A DNA stretch of 64,000 nucleotides from NCBI GenBank assembly GCA_036346275.1, contig CM070721.1, forward strand, positions 1,562,452 through 1,626,451. The letters are read 5' to 3'. Source of the DNA: Otatea glauca. Taxonomy: Eukaryota; Streptophyta; Magnoliopsida; Poales; Poaceae. The translations under genes and the position numbers were made by a program. Positions 1 to 12,246 of this stretch are shown here, piece by piece. A model generated the notes under the pieces. It was not told the origin of the DNA. It saw only the letters and a program-made list of their open reading frames with translations, and did not search any database. How positions within the stretch are numbered: position 1 is the first letter of the stretch; each line of letters starts with the position of its first letter.

Positions 1-3000
1 TAGTTGCAGCTGTAGTAGTGTTCTTTTGTATTTTTTTGCTGTGATTTTGTGATGGTAAACTATCAAAAATGTGCAAACGTGAGTCATTTTTAACATACGG
101 CAATAATAAATTTACAGTCTTTACGTTTTATAATAGTGACCACAGACGATTGGCATTTTATGGGATATACATAAGTACAAGAATAGAGTTGGTTAGCTTT
201 GTAAGTAGCAAACAAGGTGAAGTATGAATCGCTGGCAAATAAGGACAGCCACTCTGTTTCTTCCATATGTGATTGCACCTACTCTGTTTTCTTCCATATG
301 TGATTGCAACTCGTAAGACTTACATTTAGCTTAAATTTTGTTATTAATTAAACAATTATTACATGGAACCAACATCTGCAACAATATATCATGCCACATA
401 TTAGAACATTTCGTCGTCAAATACTTAGTACACATATATTACGATGTATAATTAATCACGCAGAATACTTACATTTAACGGTACAATCACCGTGAAATAG
501 AAAATGTGTTGTTTTGTTTTCCGAAGCCCTGGCGTGGGGGGACCCTAGCAGTTCCTGGTAAAAGAGGAAGATGGAACTTTGGATGCCTAGCTTAATTTCA
601 CTTGCCCTAGGAGACCGCCTCCATCCAGGGGGGAGGTGTCACTGCTTTGAGAATGGGAAGTTTTGTTGTTTTACAACAACAGCCTTGTTCTTCATCTTCT
701 TCAGTCCGGCAAACACATCTCCTCGTGTGCTGTCCATCAGTCCATGGGATGGGATAGGGTTTTTACGATAATCCCACCAATCTATCTATCTATCCCTTTT
801 TTTCCTCTGCCCTTTTCTTCATCGCAACCCATTTTCTGAGGCCATGTTTTGTTTGCAGATTGCAACATACATCTCCCTCAAAGTCTCAATGGCTTTTGAT
901 GTTTGCCAGTTACCATGCTTGGTGGGTGTCCAAGGTGAACGAGCACGCACGGCCCTCATCACATCCATGACGGCAACCTTCATCCCGTTGCCATGATAAG
1001 AATCGACAATAATAATAATGATAAAGATGACTCTTCCTAATAGCAACATTTAAGCAGGCGTGTGAACAAAACATGTTTCTAGCTTACATCCAACTGCTCG
1101 CTCATGGACAGCGATACGTTGCGATGCGATCATCAACATGTCACAGGCCACGGTCATCCAAAAGCCGCTTGCGTGAACAACATGTATGCGCTGTAATACA
1201 ATATATACAACTGGAGATCAGGTTAAGATTTTTGTGACAATGACCGGGATGGATTACAGATGCTGTGTTCCAAAGGACGCCGCTTACACATACATAATAC
1301 ACATGAGGCAGCAGTAGTGCCTTTTAGGGCCATATGGGTTTCATGTGAACGTCTCCATGAAATTGAGACATGAAAGTGAATCGAGGCTGGTTTTTAACCT
1401 TACCCCAGTTAGGACCTACCATGTGTATACAACTAACTATACATGCATACGGCTGCTCCAAGCAGCCAGGTCACATGTGTTAGCTCAAGCTAGACTCTCC
1501 TCGAGTTTATTTTTCCTGCCTGGTTCAAGCAAGAACACTACACCTGCTACTACTACTATTATAGAGCAGAGATAAGGACCACGACGTGCCTAGCCCAAAA
1601 TGTCACTCCTGTCCTCATGAGCTTGTATCAGAACAAAGTTGAGCTCGCCACAACAATCAAGCTCGCTCGGATTGAGCTCATTCTCACACAGTGCGAAGGA
1701 TAGAACATGTATCATCAGCTGAGCTGGGCAAAACACGTCTCACTTATATTAGTGTTAATTCTGCTGGCTACGGTCCGCTTGGAATGCGGGGATCTCGCAG
1801 AAAACAGTTGCAAGAAACGGAAGAAATTCCGAATTTCCAAACACATTGCTGAATCAAGGATGGAGGTACCCTGTCTAAAAGAATGTTGAAAGCAAACGCA
1901 AACAGAGACACCATTAGGAGAAGCCCTGTATCTGCATGCTCATTTTTGCTAGGGGTCCAATCCAAGAACGTTGTTGGTGTTCTCTTCTAGTTCTGCCTTT
2001 ACAGAGGAGCGAGCTGTCTGTCTTGGATTCCAACAGAGCAAAAAAAAAAAAAAAAGAGAGGGAGAGAGAGAGGAGGGGGTTTTGGTTCTGCAATGATGCG
2101 GGCATGCCGCGGCAGCCCAGCCAGCCCTAGCTTTCTTTCCCGGGCGGCCCTTTTGACTTGGAAGCTGGATTGAAAACACCTCTCCTCTCACCTTTGCCCC
2201 CCAAAAACTTATCATTATTTGCACAAAAGTCCCCTCTTGCTCTCTCTCCCCCCCTCCCTTAGCTTTTGCCCTGCTAATCATATGCAAGCCCAGACAGCTG
2301 TTCTTGCTGTTCCCCAGGACCCCAAAGTACCCTAATTGTTAAAAATAAATAAAGATCAAAACAACTCACCTTGCTGCATTGCGACAATTGCCTCTGCAGC
2401 CAGCTGTCGTCTGCATGAGCATAACTAGCAGGAGTAGTAGCAAAAAAAAATTTTTTTAACCTTCTGGTTAATGGGAAAGACAGGCTAGATACTGTACAAT
2501 CTGGCTGCTAGCGAGCAGGTAATGTACATGTGGGAGTTTTCTTCCTGTGCTTAGGTTTGCTCATTGGAGAATATTGCAGAACTTTCTCTGCAATATTTTT
2601 CCCCCAACCTCTTTTGTGCAGGTCAGGGTCACCTCCCAGCTCGACATTTTCAGTTGGAGAAGCATTTCATTTACATGTTGGCTGCAATGATGGCTGCTAG
2701 CTCATGCGGCATGTATCAATGTGTCGCGCTGGAACCAACCGAAACCAACGATTGATAGGCACCCGAAATACAGATCAATCGTGTGAAATATATACCCCGT
2801 TCTGAAACCACCTGACCTGTGTATCCTCACTGTTGGTTTCCTATGAATACATCGAAGTTAGGAAAACTCGATTGATATTTGATAGTATCCTATTCTACTA
2901 GTTGGGCTACATCTGGGGCCACCCAACTCCTCGTCGATGGTTTATATATGCACTCCATGTGTCAAGAAATACAGGGTGTATTTTAACTTTGCATAAGAAA

Positions 3001-3054
3001 AAAAACAAGAGAAAATAACTTAGGTAAGAGAATACTTTGTGTGAAATGTAATAA
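1..3054. other. Intergenic DNA, no gene seen
   Basis: AT-rich sequence with frequent stops in all frames. No recognisable domain, RNA gene or bounded transposon was found. Minor features are a short TCTA microsatellite near 780-797 and an A-tract followed by a GA-rich tract at about 2040-2080. The short open frames here have no splice context and resemble no family I know. Confidence 0.6.
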
Positions 3055-3063
3055 TAAATGTAT

Positions 3064-3206
3064 GAGAGGTGCTTCAATGCTTTTCTTTTTTACAGTTGCA
3101 CAAATATTAAAGCATGAATAAAGGGTAGATAGTGATTACTTACCCCTTCGCTAGCTTCAAGATTTGTGCAACTTGTATTAGGAGAGAAAGCATTGAAGCA
3201 CTGCTC
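3064..3206. mobile_element. Mutator-type MITE, copy 1 of 3 (143 bp)
   Basis: The element begins GAGAGGTGCTTCAATGC and ends GCATTGAAGCACTGCTC, which are imperfect inverted repeats. It is flanked by perfect 9-bp direct repeats TAAATGTAT at 3055-3063 and 3207-3215. A 9-bp target duplication is typical of Mutator-like elements. Related copies lie at 48793-48934 and 63414-63556. It has no coding capacity. Confidence 0.85.
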
Positions 3207-3215
3207 TAAATGTAT

Positions 3216-4294
3216 ATGATAGAGAGAATAAATATAGATATAGTAAAAAAAATCTTATTAAAACTACTTACAAATCCTACACTCTCAACAAAACTATTCC
3301 AGCTATATATATATACCGTTATGTTTCTAAACCGAGAGAGCACTGTTTACAATTCCGTACGGATAGCATTAGACCGCACGATACTGGGAGAAGATACTGC
3401 GAAAAAAATGAATACTACGGTATTCTTTGTCCCTTTCCAACGGCCACAACTGGCACAAGACGTTATATTCCGGCTCAAGTACACATTGTACAATGTCCAG
3501 GTGGCACCAAAGATGGCCGAGAAAGATTTTTATTTTCTCCTCATCAAGAATATCCTCAGAATCGTCCGGTTGGTGGTTTCCGTTGATATATTCTATTGCA
3601 TTAAGACTACAAGATAAATAGCCAAGAACTTTCTGCTTGTGTATAGCAATGGTATACAGCTGTGTTCAGTTTCACTGCTTATTGTATGGCCTCCTTGAAG
3701 GTACCCCTGCTCTGGGTTGTTATTTTAAGATACCATTTCCAAACATTGTGCATATCTAGTCTATGTATATCATTTTTTTTTTGACCAAACTAGCATCCTC
3801 ACGTATATTTTTTTGTAAAAATAGCCTCCTTTTCTATTGCGGAAGGCGCAACGAGTAGCATATATCACCTACGCGCTCGAGGAGTGCGGACACAAGTTGG
3901 CGCCATGGCAGCGCGGGAAGACACGCTTCCGCGGCCGAGTGGCACAGCAGCCAGTTGACCCCTCCCCAGCACGCAACGTGTGCTACCCGCCCGCCAGCAC
4001 TGGCGCTGCCGCAATCTCCCCCGGAGCCCGCTCGGTTCCGTGGTCCCAGGCGGGGCAGGGTACACGTCTTTCAAAATAAGGGAAAGAGGCTATTTAAAAA
4101 AAATAATATATATGAGGGAGCTAGATTTGAAAAAAAAAATGATATAGATGAGCCTATATATACATGCACGATGTTCCCACTTTCCAAAGTGTCACATATC
4201 GGGAGAAAGAGAAAGGCCGACGAAGTCTTAATGTGATTTGATTTGCATTGTTTTTTGCGACAGCATTTGCAATAAATATGATAATGTCATATTT
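3216..4294. other. Intergenic DNA with an isolated GC-rich island
   Basis: Mostly AT-rich. A sharply bounded GC-rich stretch at about 3836-4075 sits in AT-rich flanks and might be a captured gene fragment, but none of its frames gives a protein I recognise. The 135-residue open frame at 3210-3617 starts at the edge of the MITE and has no recognisable features. I do not call a gene here. Confidence 0.45.
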
Positions 4295-5715
4295 AAGGTT
4301 CTAAAAAACCGCGAGATTTGGAAGATCTCGGATTTTGATCGGGGACGCAATCTAAAATCTCGGCTAGATAAAAAAATTGAAAAAAAATAATATGCTATAC
4401 TAATTTGAGTTTTTTTTTTACCGTATTTGGCCCAATAACCCTTAAGAAAGTCATCTTCCATGAAATTTTGTTGAAAACCCGATTTTTTTAGATGTTATAA
4501 AATTTTGGCAAAAACGTTGTCAGATTTTTATAAAATTGTACAAACTTGATCATGCTCTGAAAAATTTACGGTACTATCTTTAGAAGTGTAGGATCATACA
4601 AAAAAATTCAAAATAATTGAACTTCATTTGTTATCTTAAAAAATCAAAAACAGAATGAACATAACTGAGACAGTAACCTTGTCAGAATTTTATAAATTTG
4701 TTCGAGTATGATCATGATCCAAACATTTTAGGAGAGATTAAGCATTGCCTAAGAACCCTTCTCTAAAATTTTCAAAAAATTTAAACTTTATTTGTTTGCT
4801 CAATCAAATCTATGGATGCATTAAACTTCATTTGTTATCTTTCAAAAATAAAAAACATAAGGAACACAAATGGTACAATACTATTGTAAGAATTTTATAA
4901 ATTTACTGTTGTGTGATCATGATCCAAAATTTTTATGAGAGCTTAAGAATTGCCTTAGCACCCTTCTCTAAAAGTTTCAAAAATTCTAACCCTTTTTTAG
5001 TTACTCAAGCAAATCTATGTATTGATCATCAGGCTTTTATCAAGACGTAGCACTATCAGAATTTTTGAAAATTCTTAAAGCTCGATCATCTTTTGAAAAT
5101 TTTATAAAAACATTGATGATACATCAGGACCCTCCACAAAAATTTTCAAAATTTTCTAACATTTTTTGAACCATTTTTCATTTGGTTAAAGTTTGCCGGT
5201 AAGGCTTTTATGAGGACAGTAGCGCTGTTCGAATTTTTTAAAATTCCTGAAGCTTGATCATTATCTGAAAATTCTATGGGAACATTAGTGATGCATCAGA
5301 ACCATGCATAAAAAATTAAAATTTAAAAAATTTCTAATGTGGTTTGTTCAAATTTGCCGATTAGCGTTTTATCAGGATAGTAGCACTCTCCAACTTTTTG
5401 AAAATTCCTCATGCTTGATAATCATCTGAAATTCTTATGTGAACATTACTAATTTGTTAGGACCCTCCACAAAAAATTTCAAATTTTTTCGACGTCGTTT
5501 GAACTATTTTTCGCTCAGTTCAATTTCACCGAAATCTCGCCAAGATTTCGGCAATTCCGTGCGAAATATCGGAAATTTCGGTGCCAAAAAAAAACCAAAT
5601 TTGAAATTTTGTTTTTGTATTTCGTCCGGAATTTATTCGAAATTCCGAGATCTCGGTGAAATTTGGATTCCGACCACCTTCAAGATTTCAACTAAAAACG
5701 AGATTTGAAACCTTG
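4295..5715. repeat. AT-rich element of degenerate ~180-bp units, copy 1
   Basis: The left edge (AAGGTTCTAAAAAACCGCGA) and right edge (GAGATTTGAAACCTTGG) are imperfect inverted repeats rich in CTCGG and TTTCG words. Between them a diverged unit of about 170-190 bp recurs roughly five or six times. Each unit carries variants of a TAGCACTGTCAGAATTTTT stretch, then TTGATCATxATCTGAAA, then AGGACCCTxCACAAAAA. No protein is encoded. An inverted, truncated relative lies at 44730-45690, and a third block at 51420-52060. It is probably a non-autonomous DNA transposon; the superfamily is not clear. Confidence 0.55.
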
Positions 5716-7437
5716 GTCATACTACACTCTCACAATGGTTGGGGGTAATGTAACAGATTCTAGGTTAGTGACTGTACTCTTTAAACAGAAAAAAAAAGAG
5801 AGGAAGAACCTGATGGGAGACGATTGAAATGTACTACTGATACGAAAAGACTTGTGAAAATTACACCAACCACTATTGTCTTTGGATAACTCTGCTAGTC
5901 AGCTAAAATCAAATTTCTAGCATCCAATTCCCCTTATCCAACTCCAAGCATGCCCTAAACAACTAAATGTCTCTATGAACTACAGCAACTACTCACATTT
6001 CCCAAAAGGAGGAAAAATCTTCTTGGAAAACCAAAGAAAAGGGCAAAAGGATTAAAGTAGCAAAAGCGAGTAGAAAAAAGACCAAAAGAAGCTAAATATT
6101 TATTAATCCACACAGATATTCCTCAATCTTTGCCCTTTTTCTCCCCCCTGGTTTGGTTCCTTGATTCTTGCTGCAATTTTTCTTTTGCCAGTAGACCCGG
6201 TCGTATAGTCTAATACGAGTATCTTATTAAGCGAGGGCAGCAGCATTATTATACGGGTATGGGACCAAATAGGAGCTTTGGAAACAGAGGGCCGAGTAGA
6301 TTAGAGAAAGATCAGCTACTACACCACACCAGTCACGCGCGCGCGCACACACACACACAGCGTTCAACAACAACACACCACGGGCTGGGTGTCTGGTGCA
6401 GGTGCCAAAGAGAAAGAGCGCATAGACTAGTATTTCACAGCTTTTCATGAAGGCCTCGAAGAGGGAATATTAATGGCCGGCCGTTGGGCCTCTCCCCTGC
6501 CCTCTGGATAAGGCAAATGCCCGGAGCCGAGGATAGCTTCAACTCTGCCGTATAGAGAGGGCCAAGGGCCTGCCGGATCTGTGGTTCAGTCCAGTGTTCT
6601 TGTAGTAGGGTATTACCAGTAACCTATCCGTTAGGTATTGCACCGTACAACCCGTTATGCAGTGCAGGTGTAATTAGTCTAGTCTAAGCCGAGTCATACT
6701 CGTAGGTCATTAATATGCAGTGCAGGTGTAATTAGACAAACGGTCTGTATATGCAATACGGTAAATTAAATATCAGGATACCTAATCTGATCTTTATTTA
6801 TATGTACGAGTACTGTGTAGTGTAGTGGGGCACAGTAAAAGTACAAGGGCTTGGACTCGGAGCAAACGGTATTTTCTTTTTGTCAAAGCCCGAAAAAGCT
6901 CCAGGGTTTTGGAATTTCCTCCGGGCTCCAAGTAAAAAAGGTCAAGGAGCCCCCGCTGCATTTGCCTTGCTAATAGCTCTGCTACTACCTCCCAACTGCA
7001 GGCACTGGCAAAACTTGCAGCTCCTGCTGACCCCCAACACGCGCAGGAACAAGCAGCCACGCAGGGGTATCCTATGTGAAGCGCGCACACCTATTTAAAT
7101 TCCTGGACCTTACGTAAGTACATGGATTTCACTCGAGTATCCAATGAATCCTTAGCTCCATCTTACTATTATTTTTCTTGTGATAGTTTGGTCATTGGTT
7201 GGAAACTAGACGCAGTCTTCGCATTTTGGATTTAAGAGGAAGCAATGACGAAACATCAAGGCATTTTTGGGGAACAAGAAATGTGCACTCTTCCGTGTCG
7301 AAAATGAGTATAAGAATCATGTCTATCCACGAAACATTTGCCTTGCTGCCATGGTGTTACAGAAGAAGTCTGCCTACCTGTATGGAGATAAACATTTGCC
7401 ACCACCGTTGAAAGATAACCGACGCACTTTTGCTCAA
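5716..7437. other. Intergenic DNA downstream of the chaperonin pseudogene
   Basis: No gene recognised. It holds a GC/CA dinucleotide microsatellite at about 6336-6358 and a short direct repeat (TATGCAGTGCAGGTGTAATT) at about 6655 and 6714. The part next to 7437 would be the 3' untranslated and downstream region of the chaperonin copy on the minus strand. Confidence 0.5.
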
Positions 7438-8444
7438 TCAGAATCCATGACCTGAATGAATGCGAGGAAGGCTAGATTAGAAGCATAGCACAGTCGAGGA
7501 TTGCAGGGGATCAAGTGCAGAGATTTCCTAGCTAGGTACCAGAGTTGGTCATTGGGTTTCCAGCAGGTGCACGCTCAGGCTCCTTGGCGCCAACAACCAC
7601 AACGTCAGAACTGAGGAATGTCTTTGCCACTGATGCAGCATTCTCCAAGCAGCACCTCGCTACCCTTTTTTTTCAAAAAGGAAAACTTTTAGCTCAACAA
7701 ATAAATAAAAATATGAGGGTAAGGGATCTCTTAAGTGTTCAGTTAATGTTCCATATAATTGAAGGCATTCATATCTATCAAACATCTGAAACTAATCAAG
7801 GAAATATTGTTCAGAGGTGATTTTCCTTCGCAGCTCTATCCACTGTCCCTAGGAACTATATATAGAACTAGAACATTTTTTTTCTTTTAGTGTATATTCT
7901 CCCAATGGGTTGGTAACTACCTAAGTAGTTTCTCAAAAACAAATATCCAATATTATAATGATGGTAAGGAGATTTACATATCTTTACTGTTTCAAGCAAA
8001 TACCTTGTTGCGAAGTTATCTTTTTAGGGAGGTGCTCGCTTGAACTAGCACGCAAAATATATCTATCATGTGCAGAGGGGAAAATAAAAATAATTGATAA
8101 AAAGAGATAAAAACTATAAATGATTATTTTGGACATTTACCATAATCCAACATTAAACAAATCATAAAATCTTCATACAATAACCAGGAACCAGAATTCC
8201 ATCATATAATTGCACACCTTAGTGGGGTCAATAATCCCAGCAGCCATCAAGTCCTCGTACTTTCCAGTAGGAGCATTATACCCGTACTTTAAGTTGTCAT
8301 TGGCAAGAACCTGATTGCAGAGATGTTTATCAGGTTTTATATGTACAAGCTGCAAAGCCATTGAGTCGTGCTTAATAGCTAAATGTTCAAACCTTCTCAA
8401 TGACTACACTGACGTTAAGGCCAGCATCAACACAGTTTTTACAA

Positions 8445-8702
8445 GAGTAAATTTCACAAAATTACAAGTTTTTTTGTACAAACTATTAGAAAACTACAGG
8501 TTTTAACTTTTATGTCACAAAACTACAGATTTTAGGAAAACTTGTGTCACAAAACTACGTTTTAGAATTGACCATTTCTTATAACAGGTCCAACAGATGT
8601 GGGCCCACACTGTCAGACACCTTACAAAAAATGGTTAATTCTAAAACCTGTAATTTTGTGATACAACTTCTTCTAAAATCTGTAGTTTTGTGAAATTTAC
8701 TC
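8445..8702. mobile_element. 258-bp MITE inside chaperonin pseudogene exon 11
   Basis: Terminal inverted repeats GAGTAAATTTCACAAAA and TTTTGTGAAATTTACTC are perfect. The flanks are 9-bp direct repeats TTTTTACAA at 8436-8444 and 8703-8711. The body contains complementary stretches that include phrases such as TTTAGAATTGACCATTTCT. A relative with longer arms lies at 48511-48785. The 9-bp target duplication suggests a Mutator-type element. It separates the surviving 3' half of exon 11 from any 5' half, which I could not find. Confidence 0.8.
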
Positions 8703-9684
8703 TTTTTACAATATGACACCATTGATGGCTACAAACATAATTTCCACCCAAAGATAAACACGAACTGATAAAATAATAAATTTGATGAGCTGAGTATATG
8801 ATGACTCCATTCTCCTACTGTTCATCATTCTCAAGAGATTCTATGATGGAGCTAGCTCAAAAGAGTATAGCCACCACCAACAACAATACCTTCCTCAACG
8901 GTAGCCTAACCAGAATGCAAGCAACTAATTAAAGTAGCAATAGACTACAAAAAGGTCACGTAAATTAACACATTACTACAGTAGATCAAGCCCCATAAGT
9001 TTATGACCTGCCACTGCAGACACAGGAAGTGTGATGACTGATGAACAATACATAATCCCAAAGAAGTGATTGATTGAAGATGTGAAAAAGAACATTCACC
9101 TTTGTTGCATGCAACGCATCTTCGACTGTCAATTTCTTCTCGAGCTTAGTTTCTGTCTGTGCACCGACCTATATAGCAAGAAAGTTTTACTCCCTTTTTT
9201 ATTGATGACCACAAAATACAACAGACCAGTTTACCAGACAGATAGCTGAGTCGGCATACCTGAATAACAGCAACACCACCAGAGAGCTTAGCTATCCTCT
9301 CGTTCAACTTTTCTTTCTCATATTCCTGCTCAACAGCTTGAAAAATAAAAGTTAGCATAAACTACAAATCAAGACATTTTGATCATAGTGACAAGTACAA
9401 AAAAGAGGATAGAAGTTCAGAACTATGGACACTGAAACAAAGGCAGATAAAACACAATAATTGGAATCACAGCTCTCTTGCTTTCAACCTTGATAAAAAT
9501 CAAGAATTGAACGATTTCACATTCTACCAGATAGGAAGGACCAAAACATGCATGTGCATGTCCCAAGCACACAATTAAAAGACAAATGTTACAGAAGTCA
9601 AACCTCACTCTTTTTCCTGATTTGTGTCATTCTTCTTTTCACTTCTTGTTTGGTACCATCACTAATTATTGTTGTTGTATCTTT

Positions 9685-12246
9685 TGTGACGACCCGCACA
9701 ATTAGCACAGAGTAACAACAGTAACGTTGCCATTACACCGAGATAATTACACGAATCTCAGCATAGTAGCTAACAAAATATCGAGCGTCCCGACTGACCT
9801 CATCCTGTGAAGCCCCATAATGTATATCTCTAATCCAATATTAGATCTCTAACCTTGTTACTCGAGTCGGGAACACCTATCCCAGGCTGTCCCACCAGAC
9901 TTGCAACTAACAGCTGTACTCCGACTACCCATCGGTAGTAACTCTACCCATGACTTCAAATATACCTCCATTACAGTTGCCTGCCCCTCTGGGCCCTAGG
10001 TGTGCACTAAATTCTCTTACCCAATGTGGAGATCATAATACTTTTATAGGACAACCTCTTCTGATCGATTTCACACACTATGATTGATATTGGAATTACG
10101 GCTCATCGCCTAAGTGTTAGTTGTTTGACCTTATATTATAGCCTATGTAGATGGCTCCACCGACATGACAATCCTTATCATCGGCACCCTCTACCTCCAT
10201 ATATAACATACGCCAACAGCTCCATTCGTTGGATGAGCCAAACCAGAATACCAATATCCATTTATCATCTCATCAATTCATTTCTCAAACCATACTTTCC
10301 ATCCATGCCCGATTTAGATTTTCATTTGAAACATATATTTTCCGATGCATCAACGATATACATATGTAACAAAAAATCTTTGGAAACATTTAATAAAGAT
10401 GATCAAAAGAGAGCTTGCCTGGTATAGAATTGAAATGTACGTCCTCACTCGAATTCTGGAATTGGTGGTTTGATGATTTCAGATCTGGTCCTGAAATCAT
10501 AGATTATTAATTATATGGCAATTAATTAGAAAGTGTTTTATGGCGTCCAACCTTTTCTGAACTGATGTAAGTTATTAACTTGGCACATTTTAATGTGGCG
10601 TATTTTAAGTTACAGCAATTTCTGATTCCTGCATTTTGATTTGGCACTACATTTTATCTTAATGGGGTATTAAAATCACCATTTTTAATTACTACACGAT
10701 TGCAGATTTTATATACCTCTTACTTAATGAATCGCGGTTATTTACGGTCTTTAGATTTTTATGCGTACCGCGTGATGATTAATTAACTAAACACAGTTCA
10801 CGGCAACCGGAATTATTTTCCTTATTCCCCCTTCTTTTCTATTTTCTTTTCTCTTCTCCTCTCATTTCCTTTTCTCTTTTCCTTTTTCTCTCCTTCCTTC
10901 CCTTTTTTCCTTTCTTTCCTCACTAGAGCCGGACTCCTCTGGCTCTCTCGGTTTCTCAGTTTTTTTCCTCCTCTCTGGAGCCGAACTCCCCTGGCTCCCA
11001 CTCGGATTCTCCTCCTCCCTTTCTTCTCCTTGCGGCCGACTCCAGGCTCAGCCTCACCTCCTCTCTTCTACCTCTGGACCGAACTCCCTTGGCTCTCTCT
11101 CTCAGGTCTTCTCTGCTCCCTCCTCTTCCTGCTACTCCCACTTGGCTCGGCGCCGGTCAGCCTCAGCTCCGGCCGCTCCGTCGCCTCGCCGGCCTCCCTC
11201 GGTTCCGCCCTTGGCTCGGTCGCCCACAGCCGAGCCTCGGCACAGACTGAGCCTAGCCTCCATCGCGCCCTAGCGCAGCTCGGTCCCCTTCTCTTCCCGT
11301 GGCTCGACTAGGCTCGGTTCCCTAGGTTCTCTACTGCATTCCCCTTTTTGGATGATGGCTTTGCTTTGTCCATTTTTTTGTTGATTGGGTTAAGCATGGC
11401 TAGATGTGTTCTAAGGTGAGTATGGATCTATGATGACTTAGGGGATGGTGCTCTAGGTTCGGAGGCGAGATGACGACACCGGCAACGCCCACAGCTAGGG
11501 AGTGCGTGTGGTGGCCGGCACGCTCCTCGTAGCCCTTAGGGTTGCCTCCCCTACTGAGACCACTAAGGTTTTCCCCTGTCTACTTGCTATTTACCCGATC
11601 TACCCATCTATTCATGCCACATTGCTAGTACTACTACTATTGTGAAGTGCACCTGATGGGTTTGGTTCTGTGGTGAGGCTGGATGATGGTGTTGGTGTTG
11701 ATGGTGCTGCTGATGAGGATGACTCAAGCTTCAACCTCCGGATTTGTGGCCTTCCCCTTGCTTGGTTGGCTTCTAGCTCCTCCTCTTGCTCTTGGTGTTG
11801 CCTTCGGCTTGGGGATCTCCTTGATCTAGACCTCCTCTTCTTGGCCTTCTCTTTTCCTCCTACCTTGCCTTGCTTCGGCTGGCTACTCTGGTTGCTCTGG
11901 CTTGCTCTCTCTTGGTTGGAAATGTGGGAGATGGGGGATGGATTGGCTGTGCTCTCGGTTGGGAGTGTGCTAAGGGGAGTGAATGTGTTGTGCTTGCCTG
12001 GCTCTCAGCTGGCTCTCGGTTATGGTGAAGAAAAGGGGAATGCACTGAGCTGTGCTTGCCTTTATCCTCTTTTACTGGGGCCTTTTTACCTTTCTACCCT
12101 TGGGCCCTTTACTGGTTACTATGGGGGTATATTTGTCATTATGGTTAACTTATGCATAACATTGGTTATTAAGCAAATTACTGCTTACCTTACTGATTAG
12201 TTGCTTAATAGTTTTATTGGCTTAATTAAGTTTCCGGGTTGTTACA
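9685..12246. mobile_element. Solo LTR (2,562 bp) inserted in chaperonin pseudogene exon 7
   Basis: Begins TGTGACGACCCG and ends CGGGTTGTTACA, so it has TG...CA ends with near-perfect inverted termini. Perfect 5-bp target duplications TCTTT lie at 9680-9684 and 12247-12251. The flanking sequence joins into a continuous chaperonin exon when the element and one TCTTT are removed. I saw no gag-pol coding sequence and no second copy of the terminus, which fits an LTR left after unequal recombination. A pyrimidine-rich tract at 10830-11130 and a GC-rich part at 11130-11310 may be promoter and leader. The length and ends suggest a Ty3/gypsy family; that assignment is inference. Confidence 0.85.

Noticed and set aside
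3210..3617. 135-residue open frame
   Set aside because: It starts at the MITE edge, is AT-driven in composition, and shows no motif, splice context or recognisable similarity.
4295..5715. Centromeric satellite
   Set aside because: The unit length is suggestive, but units are few, highly diverged and bounded by transposon-like ends in a gene-containing region.
11670..12200. 176-residue open frame in the LTR
   Set aside because: Low-complexity Ser/Leu/Trp-rich translation of LTR sequence; the opposite strand is equally open and no domain is visible.
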